A stretch of DNA of 41,231 nt from Fimenecus sp045543095 (GCA_045543095.1 JAZQMC010000029.1:1-41231), one strand, 5' to 3'. Shown: positions 32,625 through 40,541, numbered from the stretch's first letter. Notes: generated from the letters alone by a model not told the origin. Numbers and translations are program-made.

Positions 32625-33527
32625 TTAGAAAAATAAATGCAAAATTATGGCTGGAATTACTGCACAGATATAGAGTATGCCTAATATTTTAAGGTTTTCG
32701 CGGAATTTTGATTTGTCGCGGAACAAAATAAGCAATCCTGCACCCGCATTTGTGCAAAGACCTGCAATCAACGAGCCAAAAGTGAGTGTGCCCTCAATGT
32801 AAAGCTGTGTAAGCAATACTGATGATGCACAGTTAGGAATAAACCCGATTAAAGCCGAAAGTAATGGCTGAAAAACAGAATCTGATAACAAAATGCGTGA
32901 AAAAGAGTTTGTACCGATAAATAAAACCGCAAGGTCAATGATAACTGTGAATAAAAGTAAAAAGCCGAAAACTTTGCTTGTATGAATAAGTGCGGGGCGA
33001 AGAATTTTGCCGTTTTCTTCACAACCGCAGTGGTCGTGTTCACATAAATCGTGAGAATGGTGATGATGGTGGTGATTATGCTTTTTCTTCTCGATAAAAT
33101 AAATTAAGTAACCGAAAAATAACGCGATTATAATTTTTGTAATGAGTAATCTGAATATTTCGAAACCACCGTTATGGGCAGTAGCAAGCAGAATTATTGC
33201 CTCATCGGATGTGGCGAGAAAAACTGCAATAAGTGTGCCGAGAGTGATTATTCCGCTACTGTAAAGATTAGCACTCATAACTGAAAACCCGCATTGAGGA
33301 ATACAACCCAAAACAGTACCAACCGCAGGTCCTGCCGTGCCTACACGAGTGAAAAGGTTACGGATTTTATCCTGTGCCCTGTGTTCAAGAAATTCAATCA
33401 GTAAAAAAGCAATGAACAAAAAGGGGAGTGTCTTTAAGGTGTCAATTACCGCATCTGTAAGTACATCAAAAATATTGCTTGTTGAAATAAGTGGCATTTC
33501 AACGTGAGTATGAAGAAAAGTCGTCAT
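32625..33527 (-). CDS. Putative heavy-metal permease (ArsP_2-like) with His-rich loop
   Basis: A 300-aa membrane protein with about 8-10 helices in two similar halves: GCIPQCGFSVMSANLYSSGIITLGTLIAVF (74-103) resembles GFIPNCASSVLLTQLYIEGTLTFGSLIAGL in the second half, an internal duplication. The central cytosolic loop (about 150-173) is packed with His, Cys and acidic residues (HNHHHHHHSHDLCEHDHCGC), suggesting binding of zinc, manganese or a similar metal. It overlaps the Fur-family gene by 4 nt. It fits the PF11449 putative manganese or heavy-metal exporter group; the direction and ion are inferred. Confidence 0.8.
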   Translation of the reverse strand: MTTFLHTHVEMPLISTSNIFDVLTDAVIDTLKTLPFLFIAFLLIEFLEHRAQDKIRNLFTRVGTAGPAVGTVLGCIPQCGFSVMSANLYSSGIITLGTLIAVFLATSDEAIILLATAHNGGFEIFRLLITKIIIALFFGYLIYFIEKKKHNHHHHHHSHDLCEHDHCGCEENGKILRPALIHTSKVFGFLLLFTVIIDLAVLFIGTNSFSRILLSDSVFQPLLSALIGFIPNCASSVLLTQLYIEGTLTFGSLIAGLCTNAGAGLLILFRDKSKFRENLKILGILYICAVIPAIILHLFF

Positions 33528-33931
33528 TGTGTTTTCCCCTTTGCACAGAGTTCACAAGTGCCGTAAAGCACAGTTTTTGAGCCATCAATTCTGAATTTGT
33601 GGTCGTCGAAAATGTGTGCAGAAAGTTTATCTAAAAAATCACATTCGGTGTGAATTAACTTTCCGCAACCGGAACATTTCAGATGATAGTGGTTGTGACA
33701 ATGGTCGCAGTCTGCAAACTGATAACAGCAAGGTTCATTGTCACCCGCCGAAAATTTACGCACTTTGCCCTCAAGGACTAAACGGTCAAGTTGACGGTAA
33801 ACGGTTGTTCTGCCGATTTTACCGCCTTCGCCGAGAAGTGCAAAATAAACATCTTCAGCAGAAAAATGTTTTTCAGAATTAAATTTTAAAAAGTCATATA
33901 CTAATCTGCTTTGTTTTGTTTCGTAGCCCAT
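33524..33931 (-). CDS. Fur-family metalloregulator
   Basis: A 135-aa metal- or peroxide-responsive repressor (Fur/Zur/PerR type). The winged helix contains SAEDVYFALLGEGGKIGRTTVYRQLDRLVLEGKVRK; the DNA-recognition helix RTTVYRQLDRL is intact. C86-x2-C89 and C126-x2-C129 form the structural zinc site, and CDHCHNHYHLKC supplies regulatory His ligands. It is the first gene with the His-rich permease, sharing a 4-nt overlap. The promoter has a palindrome overlapping the -10 box, implying autoregulation. Zinc (Zur-like) is a reasonable guess because of the permease, but manganese or iron cannot be excluded. Confidence 0.9.
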   Translation of the reverse strand: MGYETKQSRLVYDFLKFNSEKHFSAEDVYFALLGEGGKIGRTTVYRQLDRLVLEGKVRKFSAGDNEPCCYQFADCDHCHNHYHLKCSGCGKLIHTECDFLDKLSAHIFDDHKFRIDGSKTVLYGTCELCAKGKTQ

Positions 33932-33948
33932 ATCTTCACCACATTCTG

Positions 33949-33971
33949 AATTTGAAATCCATTTTCAAATT
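33949..33971 (-). promoter_or_regulatory. Palindromic Fur-family operator
   Basis: AATTTGAAA (33949-33957), 5-bp centre, TTTCAAATT (33963-33971): perfect 9-bp arms. It overlaps the start region and the -10 box (33969-33974) of the fur-permease operon. Family operators are short AT-rich palindromes of this size; binding is inferred. Confidence 0.72.
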
Positions 33972-33997
33972 ATATATAATTTCAAGAAGAAAGTCAA
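33969..33997 (-). promoter_or_regulatory. Promoter of fur-permease operon
   Basis: On the minus strand TTGACT (33992-33997), 17-bp spacer, TATAAT (33969-33974), with the operator just downstream. Confidence 0.8.
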
Positions 33998-34048
33998 GTG
34001 AAAAAGTAAAGTGTAGGATTATTATTGTCATTTTACATTAAGTAGCAC

Positions 34049-34065
34049 AAATTTGAATTTGTCGA
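34049..34065. repeat. 17-bp dispersed repeat (reverse copy)
   Basis: AAATTTGAATTTGTCGA, the reverse complement of TCGACAAATTCAAATTT found at 113-129 and 37148-37164. The three copies are identical over 17 bp and all lie in intergenic DNA upstream of genes. Confidence 0.7.
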
Positions 34066-34074
34066 ATTCTCCGT

Positions 34075-34160
34075 GTCATTCTGAGCGAAGCGAAGAATCT
34101 CTACCAAAGTGATATGTTAACTCAACAGAGATTCTTCGTCACTTCGTTCCTCAGAATGAC
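34075..34160. repeat. 86-bp inverted-repeat element
   Basis: GTCATTCTGAG (34075-34085) pairs with CTCAGAATGAC (34150-34160); inner arms CGAAGAATCTCT and AGAGATTCTTCG continue the pairing with a small bulge. Similar TCATTCTGAGCGAAGCGAAGAATC repeats are widespread in bacterial genomes. Non-coding, possibly a REP- or MITE-like sequence. Confidence 0.8.
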
Positions 34161-34178
34161 CTACCCAATTATACAATC

Positions 34179-34219
34179 GCGTCGCAGACCCTTAATTTTG
34201 CACTTTGCACTTTGCATTT
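34179..34219. repeat. GCGTCGCAGACC + TTTTGCA repeat, second copy
   Basis: GCGTCGCAGACC followed by three TTTGCA(C/T)-type heptamers. It matches 23834-23881 closely, with the TTTTGCAC units also at 1216-1240. Confidence 0.65.
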
Positions 34220-34263
34220 CGACAAACCCCAATTTGCCTAACGGCTTATATTTATTTTATTTA

Positions 34264-34292
34264 TTGACAGTATAATCCAAATCCTTTATAAT
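34264..34292 (+). promoter_or_regulatory. Consensus promoter of GH51 gene
   Basis: TTGACA (34264-34269), 17-bp spacer, TATAAT (34287-34292): both boxes perfect. Confidence 0.85.
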
Positions 34293-34322
34293 TTACTTGA
34301 ATAAAAATATGGGGGATTGATT

Positions 34323-37109
34323 ATGAAAAAGTCAGTTTCAAAAGCATTAAAATCCGCTTTTGCAGTTGCAATGGCACTTTTAATGGTGCTTACGGGTTGT
34401 GCACCAAACGACACACCTGATGAGCCCCAAACACCTGAAATTGTTGTTAATAACACAGGTGCTAATTCGGTTGGTTCTTATGATACTGAAAAAGCGAAAT
34501 ACACTTTGTCAGTTGATGCGGGTGATGAAATTCACGACATCAGCGAACTCCTTTTCGGTATATTTTTTGAAGACATCAATTTCGCTGCAGACGGTGGTCT
34601 TTATGCCGAAATGGTGTCAAACCGTTCGTTTGAATTCACCGCGCTTGCACAGGGTGATAACCTTTTCCGTTGGAATGCGGTAAATGGTGCGAACATTAAG
34701 GTAACACAGATTTCAAAGGACTATCTTAACGAAAACAACAAGAGTTATCTTGTGATGAACAATACCGCCGACAGTAAAGCGGGTATTGAAAACACAGGCT
34801 TCCTTGACGGTATGGCTCTTACAAAAGACGCAGTTTATAATCTTTCTTTCTATGCAAAAACTCCCGAAAAATATGAGGGCAGCGTGCAGGCAAACCTTGC
34901 AGTAAACGGCGAAACCGTAGGTACGGCAACTGTTACAGGCGTTACTGACAAATGGCAAAAATTTGAGGTTTCACTCACATCTTCAGTTACTGCAAATGCA
35001 AATGTATCACTTCAGATTCTCATTGACAAAGGTGAGGTTCATTTTGATATGATTTCTCTCTTCCCCGAAGATACATATAAGGGCAGAGAAAATGGTATGA
35101 GAAAAGATTTGGGCACTTTGCTTGAAGAGTTACAACCCAGATTTCTTCGTTTCCCCGGCGGATGTGTAATCGAGGGATATGACGAAATGACCGCTTATGA
35201 CTGGAAAGACTCAATTGGTGTTGATGAAAATGGTCTTCCTCTTGAATTCAACGGCACTTACGGTGATGTAGCGGGCAGAAGTCAGGGTATAAGCATCTGG
35301 ACTGATTTGGCAACAACCGAAGACCCGTATCCGAGCTTTTTCTCATACGGACTTGGTTTCTATGAGTATTTTCAACTTGCAGAGGATATTGGTGCTATTG
35401 GCGTGCCCGTTCTTAACTGCGGACTTTATTGTCAGATGCGTGGCAAGGGACCCGTAGCAATGTTTGAGTCGGACGGTGAAACTTACACAGAATTGTTCGC
35501 ACAGTATTTACAGGATATGCTTGATTTAGTTGAGTTCTGCCGTGGCGATAAGAATACAACATGGGGTAAGGTTCGTGTAGCACTTGGTCATCCTGAACCA
35601 TTTGAACTTAAATATATTTGTATCGGTAATGAAAACGAGGGTGAGGATTATTTCTTAAGATATTCTGAATTCCTTAAAGTTTTCAACAAGGCAAAAGCAG
35701 AAAATCCCGAGCTTTATGAAGGACTTGAACTTATTTATTCATCAGGTGCGGCAGATGCTATAAATGGTTGGAATCATATTCCGTCTTATGAATATGCAAA
35801 GGCAGAACTTGACAGAATGGGTTCAACAAATGCAAAGGATTTTGCAGGTGCAGTTGACCAGCATTATTATAATGAGCCCGAATGGTTCTTAAAGCACGCC
35901 GATTATTATGATGAAGAAAACTACAAGAGAACTGTAGAAGAAATGACCGACACAATTTATGGCGGTGCAATTAAAATCTTCCTTGGTGAATACGCAGCAA
36001 AGAGTAACACTCTTAAAGCGGCACTTGCAGAAGCAGCATATATGACAGGACTTGAGAGAAACGGTGATATTGTTGAAATGGCAGCTTATGCACCACTTTT
36101 CAGCAGTACTGTGGCTCGTCATTGGGCACCAAATCTTATCTGGTTTGATAACGACACAGCAATGGGCTCAATCGATTATTATGTGCAGAAATTATTCTCT
36201 GTAAACCAAGGTTCAGCGGTACTTAACCATACACTTAACGGTGCACAGGTGGAACAGCCAAACCTTACAGGTAAAGTTGGTGTAGGTACTTGGTACACAT
36301 CAGCAGAATTTGACAATATTAAAGTCGTTAATAACGAAACCGGTGAAGTGTTAGCAGAGGATGAGTGCAATATCTTCTCAAAGTTAAAATGGGATTTTGC
36401 AACTGACGGTAAGTGGAAGATTAAAAATGGTGCACTTACAAACACAACAACCGATATGGCATATAGCGAAACAGGTAGTGTTGCGTATTTCGGTGAAAGT
36501 GATTGGACAAATTACACATATACAGTTGAGGCAACAAAGCTTGAGGGTAGCGAAGGCTTCTTAATTCCTTTTGCAGTTCAGGGAACTGACAATAATATTT
36601 TCTGGAATATCGGCGGATGGGAAAACACCGTTTCTTGTCTTCAGAGAATTCAGAATAACGCAAAAACAGGTCAGATTAACGGCACAGTTAAAGACTGCGT
36701 AATCGAAACAGGTAAAACTTATAAAATTAAGGTTGAAGTAAACGGTTCAGCAGTTAAATGCTATATTGACGATGAGCTTTATGTTGATTATGATTTCGGC
36801 ACTCCTGCAGAGGCAACCTGTTATACAGTAGTAAGTAACGATGACAATGGTGACATTATTATTAAACTTGTTAACGTTACAGAGAATGCAAGCACGGTTG
36901 CAGTAAAACTTGACAATGCAAATGTGCAGGGTACAGCAATCATCAATCAGGTTGCGGGCGACTCTCTCGCAAATGACAATGTTCTCGGTGCGGATGAATC
37001 GACACATCTTAAAATGAATGAATTTACTCTCGACGGATTCAGTAGCGAATTCAACTACACAATGCCCGCATATTCGGTAACATCAATCAGACTTAAAACA
37101 GCAGAATAA
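34323..37109 (+). CDS. GH51 alpha-L-arabinofuranosidase lipoprotein with inserted lectin-like domain
   Basis: Surface-anchored arabinofuranosidase, 928 aa, releasing arabinose from arabinoxylan or arabinan. The lipobox is VLTGC with acylated C26. The N-terminal CBM-like beta domain spans about 115-250. GH51 starts with SELLFGIFFEDINFAADGGLYAEM; the acid/base residue fits E437 in ICIGNENEGED and the nucleophile E556 in IFLGEYAA. Residues about 655-850 form an inserted concanavalin-like beta sandwich (SEGFLIPFAVQGTDNNIFWNIGG), after which the GH51 C-terminal beta domain finishes. The ATG at 34323 has GGGGG upstream. A terminator follows. Confidence 0.9.
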   Translation: MKKSVSKALKSAFAVAMALLMVLTGCAPNDTPDEPQTPEIVVNNTGANSVGSYDTEKAKYTLSVDAGDEIHDISELLFGIFFEDINFAADGGLYAEMVSNRSFEFTALAQGDNLFRWNAVNGANIKVTQISKDYLNENNKSYLVMNNTADSKAGIENTGFLDGMALTKDAVYNLSFYAKTPEKYEGSVQANLAVNGETVGTATVTGVTDKWQKFEVSLTSSVTANANVSLQILIDKGEVHFDMISLFPEDTYKGRENGMRKDLGTLLEELQPRFLRFPGGCVIEGYDEMTAYDWKDSIGVDENGLPLEFNGTYGDVAGRSQGISIWTDLATTEDPYPSFFSYGLGFYEYFQLAEDIGAIGVPVLNCGLYCQMRGKGPVAMFESDGETYTELFAQYLQDMLDLVEFCRGDKNTTWGKVRVALGHPEPFELKYICIGNENEGEDYFLRYSEFLKVFNKAKAENPELYEGLELIYSSGAADAINGWNHIPSYEYAKAELDRMGSTNAKDFAGAVDQHYYNEPEWFLKHADYYDEENYKRTVEEMTDTIYGGAIKIFLGEYAAKSNTLKAALAEAAYMTGLERNGDIVEMAAYAPLFSSTVARHWAPNLIWFDNDTAMGSIDYYVQKLFSVNQGSAVLNHTLNGAQVEQPNLTGKVGVGTWYTSAEFDNIKVVNNETGEVLAEDECNIFSKLKWDFATDGKWKIKNGALTNTTTDMAYSETGSVAYFGESDWTNYTYTVEATKLEGSEGFLIPFAVQGTDNNIFWNIGGWENTVSCLQRIQNNAKTGQINGTVKDCVIETGKTYKIKVEVNGSAVKCYIDDELYVDYDFGTPAEATCYTVVSNDDNGDIIIKLVNVTENASTVAVKLDNANVQGTAIINQVAGDSLANDNVLGADESTHLKMNEFTLDGFSSEFNYTMPAYSVTSIRLKTAE

Positions 37110-37115
37110 TATTTA

Positions 37116-37146
37116 ACGGGACACCAATTTCGGTGCCCCGTTTTTG
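37116..37146 (+). terminator. Intrinsic terminator after GH51 gene
   Basis: ACGGG-A-CACC pairs with GGTG-C-CCCGT (one mismatch) with loop AATTTC, followed by a T run. Confidence 0.82.
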
Positions 37147-37147
37147 C

Positions 37148-37164
37148 TCGACAAATTCAAATTT
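37148..37164. repeat. 17-bp dispersed repeat
   Basis: TCGACAAATTCAAATTT, identical to 113-129 and to the reverse copy at 34049-34065. Confidence 0.7.
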
Positions 37165-37170
37165 GTTGGG

Positions 37171-37199
37171 TTGATTTTTGATTATGTATATTGTATAAT
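37171..37199 (+). promoter_or_regulatory. Promoter of second Gfo/Idh/MocA gene
   Basis: TTGATT (37171-37176), 17-bp spacer, TATAAT (37194-37199). Confidence 0.78.
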
Positions 37200-37234
37200 T
37201 CTTTCTGTTAAAATACTTATGCGAGATGATATTT

Positions 37235-38533
37235 ATGTCAAAACCTATTACTGCTATTATTGTCGGTGCGGGTCACAGAGCACTTATATATGCTGAACTT
37301 GCAATCACAAACCCTGAACTTTTACAGATTGTGGGTGTTGCAGACCCTAATCCTGTAAGACGAGAAATGTGTATGAAAAAGTTTGGTTTTTCACAAGATA
37401 TGTGTTTTGAATCTGCACAGGAATTAGCCGAAAAAGGCAAATTAGCTGACACAATCATAAACGGTACTATGGACCATCAGCATCTTGAAACTTCTATTCC
37501 CCTTTTAAACGCAGGATATGATATGCTTCTTGAAAAACCCTTTGCACCCAACGAAGAAGAAATGAGAAAAATCGTAGAGTGTGCAAGGGTAAACAATTCA
37601 AAGGTTATGATTTGCCACGTTCTTCGCTATACGCCATTCTATTATGCTATTAAAGAGCGTTTGGTTCGCGGTGAAATCGGCGAAATAATGAATATTCAGA
37701 CACTTGAACACGTAAGTTATCATCATCTTTCAACATCTTATGTTCGCGGAAAATGGGCAAATAGTAAAGAGTGCCACACATCAATGCTTCTTGCTAAATG
37801 CTGTCACGATATTGACATTATGATGTGGATGATGAGTGACACAAAGCCCGTAGCGATTTCAAGTTTTGGCGGTAAATATCAGTTCAAGCCTGAAAATGCA
37901 CCCGAAAACGCGGGTGAAAGATGCTTGGTTGATTGCCCTCTTGTTGAGGATTGCCGTTACTCTGCAAAGCGACTTTACATTGACCAGCCTGACCGTTGGG
38001 CGTTCTACATTTGGGACAAGCTTGAACATATCCCCAACCCGACTATTGAAGATAAAATCAATCTTCTCAAAGGTGACAGTCCTTACGGAAAGTGTATTTA
38101 TAAATGTGACAATGATGTTGTTGACCATCAGTCCGTGCTTGTTAATTTTGCAAACGGTGCTACGGGTACACACAATATGGTTGGCGGTTCTTCGGCATCA
38201 CTGCGTCGAATACATATTATTGGTACTCTCGGCGAGATTTACGGTAATTTTGAAGAAGCAAAGTTCTATGTTTCAAAAATTCATCCTACAAAGACCGATG
38301 AAAGAGAAGTTGAAGAAGTTGACCTTAAACTCACAGGTGATATGGTTGGTGCTTACGGCGGACACGGTGGTGGCGACGAAAGACTTGCAGAAGACTTTGT
38401 ATCTTTTGTTCGTGGTGAAAAGCCAAGCCTTGCGTGCACATCAATTTTTGATTCGGTTGCAGGTCATTTATGTGTGTATCTTGCGGATAAATCGAGAGAG
38501 AATGACGGTGCGGTACAAAAGGTTGAGTTTTAA
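37235..38533 (+). CDS. Gfo/Idh/MocA family oxidoreductase
   Basis: A 432-aa NAD(P)-dependent dehydrogenase-like protein, larger than the first one in the window. The Rossmann motif is AIIVGAGHRALIYAELA, with the family E-K-P in MLLEKPFAPNEEE. HVLRYTPFYYAIKERL and the HDIDIMMWMM active-site block are typical. An insertion at about residues 225-240 carries three cysteines (CLVDCPLVEDCRYSAK), which could be a small metal site. The ATG at 37235 has GAGATG upstream. It follows the arabinofuranosidase but has its own promoter and terminator. The sugar substrate is unknown. Confidence 0.87.
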   Translation: MSKPITAIIVGAGHRALIYAELAITNPELLQIVGVADPNPVRREMCMKKFGFSQDMCFESAQELAEKGKLADTIINGTMDHQHLETSIPLLNAGYDMLLEKPFAPNEEEMRKIVECARVNNSKVMICHVLRYTPFYYAIKERLVRGEIGEIMNIQTLEHVSYHHLSTSYVRGKWANSKECHTSMLLAKCCHDIDIMMWMMSDTKPVAISSFGGKYQFKPENAPENAGERCLVDCPLVEDCRYSAKRLYIDQPDRWAFYIWDKLEHIPNPTIEDKINLLKGDSPYGKCIYKCDNDVVDHQSVLVNFANGATGTHNMVGGSSASLRRIHIIGTLGEIYGNFEEAKFYVSKIHPTKTDEREVEEVDLKLTGDMVGAYGGHGGGDERLAEDFVSFVRGEKPSLACTSIFDSVAGHLCVYLADKSRENDGAVQKVEF

Positions 38534-38551
38534 AAGTTAATGCATATAAAG

Positions 38552-38584
38552 AAAGCAGAACTGAAAAATCAGTTCTGCTTTTTG
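38552..38584. terminator. Bidirectional intrinsic terminator
   Basis: AAAGCAGAACTGA (38552-38564) pairs with TCAGTTCTGCTTT (38569-38581), followed by TTT and preceded by A-rich sequence. It ends the oxidoreductase and the convergent phosphatase gene. Confidence 0.88.
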
Positions 38585-39697
38585 TTATTCTGAAAGTATT
38601 GAAATTACTGCGTCAAGGTATTCGGTTGGTACGCCGAAACGGCTAAGGCAATTATACGCTTTTTCGCTTAATGTATCACCTTCTGCAGTTGTTATTGCCT
38701 GATAATATGCAGTTGATTTTAAGGTTTCGACCTTTCTCTTATTATCAACATCTGCAAAGTTTGAGAACATATAATCCCTTATTAAATCTTCTTCGGACAC
38801 ACCAAGCAATGCATTGACCATAAACACAAGCATACCTGTTCGGTCACAACCTACACTGCAATGAATAATCATTGGATAATTATTTTCATCAGCAAGTGTT
38901 TCAAAGAAGTTTATAATCTGTTCTTTATTATCGTTAAGAATATCATTTGCGTGGTCCATTGGGAAATTAAGATATTTAACTGTATCGCCCAAAGGACTTG
39001 CTGTTAATCCCCCTGTTTCGCCTTTTTCTGCACGGCGGACATCAATTTCTGTCTTAATTCCTAAATCATTAAGCATAACATTTTTGCCATTTTCTGTGAT
39101 GATTACACCGCTACCGTTATCAACACTTTCATTAAGTCTTGCACATCTGTATATAAGCCCTTGATTTGTTCGGTTGCCGTTTTCTGTTACCCAACCACCT
39201 ATATCACGGACATTTGTAATGCCTTCAACATAAAGGTTGCGTGGGGCGGTGCTGTCAGTTGTGAATTCATAAACCTTACTTGTTTCATCGTCTATGGTGA
39301 TTGTCCAATAGTATTTTGTTGCGATTTTAAGGTTATATACTGCCACAGTTTCGGTTGATGAAGTGTATGTTATAGGATTTGACATATCTTCGTTTTCGCT
39401 GATGTTCAAAATATACTCTGTGTTTTCTGTTTTGTTACCATTATAAGACCATTGGAATTCAACAGCTTGTGGGTAACTTAATTCTTTTTTACCTTTTACA
39501 CCCATTGGCAATTTATCATAAACATTTTTAAGATATTTTGCCTGTTTATCGGTATGTATTGACACTTCGCAATTGGCGGGATAAATATTTGTGATTATAT
39601 CGTCAGTTTCAACAAGGGTTTTCTTTTCAGCCCCGCAACTTGTGAATACGGAAACAATAAACAGTAACGCAAGTATAATTGAGAGTGATTTTTTCAT
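38585..39697 (-). CDS. Protein-tyrosine-phosphatase-like lipoprotein
   Basis: A 370-aa exported lipoprotein: lipobox VFTSC with C21. Residues about 30-150 form a fibronectin/Ig-like beta domain (VEFQWSYNGNKTENTEYILNIS...TKYYWTITIDDE). The C-terminal domain is a tyrosine phosphatase of the Y_phosphatase3 type: the P-loop is H279-C280-SVGCD-R286-T (C-x5-R intact), with NVRDIGGW and EIDVRRAEKGE blocks upstream. It would act outside the membrane, on phosphoester substrates such as phosphotyrosine or other phosphate esters. GGAGAATTAAT precedes the ATG. Confidence 0.87.
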   Translation of the reverse strand: MKKSLSIILALLFIVSVFTSCGAEKKTLVETDDIITNIYPANCEVSIHTDKQAKYLKNVYDKLPMGVKGKKELSYPQAVEFQWSYNGNKTENTEYILNISENEDMSNPITYTSSTETVAVYNLKIATKYYWTITIDDETSKVYEFTTDSTAPRNLYVEGITNVRDIGGWVTENGNRTNQGLIYRCARLNESVDNGSGVIITENGKNVMLNDLGIKTEIDVRRAEKGETGGLTASPLGDTVKYLNFPMDHANDILNDNKEQIINFFETLADENNYPMIIHCSVGCDRTGMLVFMVNALLGVSEEDLIRDYMFSNFADVDNKRKVETLKSTAYYQAITTAEGDTLSEKAYNCLSRFGVPTEYLDAVISILSE

Positions 39698-39726
39698 ATT
39701 AATTCTCCATTTAATAAGATGGTTTT

Positions 39727-39755
39727 AATATAGCATTTTAGACTTGAGTTGTCAA
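39727..39755 (-). promoter_or_regulatory. Promoter of phosphatase lipoprotein gene
   Basis: On the minus strand TTGACA (39750-39755), 17-bp spacer, TATATT (39727-39732). Confidence 0.75.
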
Positions 39756-39756
39756 T

Positions 39757-39788
39757 AAAAAGAAACGGGACGCTGTGGTCAGCGTCCC
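39757..39788 (-). terminator. Intrinsic terminator of upp
   Basis: On the minus strand, GGGACGCT / AGCGTCCC stem (39767-39774 with 39781-39788), followed by GTTTCTTTTT. Confidence 0.78.
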
Positions 39789-39812
39789 ATACATTTTGTA
39801 TTCTTTTAGTTT

Positions 39813-40445
39813 TTATTTGGTACCAAAAATTCTGTCGCCTGCGTCGCCAAGTCCCGGAACGATATATTTGTGGTCATTGAGTCTTTCATCAAGAGCTGCA
39901 CAGTAAATATCAACGTCGGGGTGTGCCTCTGTAAGAGCCATCATTCCCTCGGGAGCTGCGATGATACCCATAAATTTAATTGATTTTGGGTGATACTCTT
40001 TAATCTGGCTGATTGCGTCAATCGCTGAACCACCTGTTGCAAGCATTGGGTCGAGGACAATTACCTCACGCTCTTCAATATCTGAAGGCAATTTGCAATA
40101 ATAAGGCACGGGCAGTGCTGTTTCTGGGTCACGGTACATACCGATATGACCAACCTTTGCAGAGGGAACAAGAGTGAGAACACCGTCAAGCATACCTGTA
40201 CCTGCACGAAGAATCGGAACAAAAGCAAGAGTTTTACCTGAAATAACCTTTGTTTTTGCCTTTTGAATTGGTGTTTCAACTTCTACTTCTTCAAGTGGCA
40301 AATCGCGTGTTGCCTCATAGCACATAAGAGTTGCAATTTCCGACACGAGAGCTCTGAAATCCTTTGAGGGAGTGTTTTTATCTCTGAGAATTGAGAGCTT
40401 ATGAAGTATCAGCGGATGGTCGAATACGGTTACGTTTTCTTTCAT
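39813..40445 (-). CDS. upp: Uracil phosphoribosyltransferase
   Basis: Pyrimidine salvage enzyme forming UMP from uracil and PRPP, 210 aa. VTVFDHPLILHKLSILRDKNTPSKDFR is the usual N-terminus; PRPP binds at VIVLDPMLATGGSA and the uracil site is at YIVPGLGDAGDRIFGT. The ATG at 40445 has AAAGGACTG upstream and gives the normal family length; the ATG at 40493 is unsupported. Ile codons here are ATT/ATC, in contrast to rnhA next door. Confidence 0.96.
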   Translation of the reverse strand: MKENVTVFDHPLILHKLSILRDKNTPSKDFRALVSEIATLMCYEATRDLPLEEVEVETPIQKAKTKVISGKTLAFVPILRAGTGMLDGVLTLVPSAKVGHIGMYRDPETALPVPYYCKLPSDIEEREVIVLDPMLATGGSAIDAISQIKEYHPKSIKFMGIIAAPEGMMALTEAHPDVDIYCAALDERLNDHKYIVPGLGDAGDRIFGTK

Positions 40446-40475
40446 AGTTTTCAGTCCTTTCTTTTTTACATAATT

Positions 40476-40503
40476 ATTATACACCCGCCACAAAATAAAT
40501 CAA
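40476..40503 (-). promoter_or_regulatory. Promoter of upp
   Basis: On the minus strand TTGATT (40498-40503), 16-bp spacer, TATAAT (40476-40481). Confidence 0.75.
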
Positions 40504-40541
40504 GTGATTTTTTTCAATTAAAAAGATTTATCCGCAATTAG

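Larger units (their letters stand above)
33932..34322. other. 391-bp gene-free region between divergent Fur and GH51 genes
   Basis: Contains, in order, the fur promoter with operator (33949-33997), the 17-bp repeat (34049-34065), an inverted-repeat element (34075-34160), the GCGTCGCAGACC/TTTTGCA repeat (34179-34219) and the GH51 promoter (34264-34292). No coding sequence is seen. Confidence 0.8.

Noticed and set aside
37866..38540. Long plus-strand ORF of 224 codons inside the second Gfo/Idh/MocA gene
   Set aside because: It lies in another frame of a clearly real gene, with no start signal and no recognisable domain.
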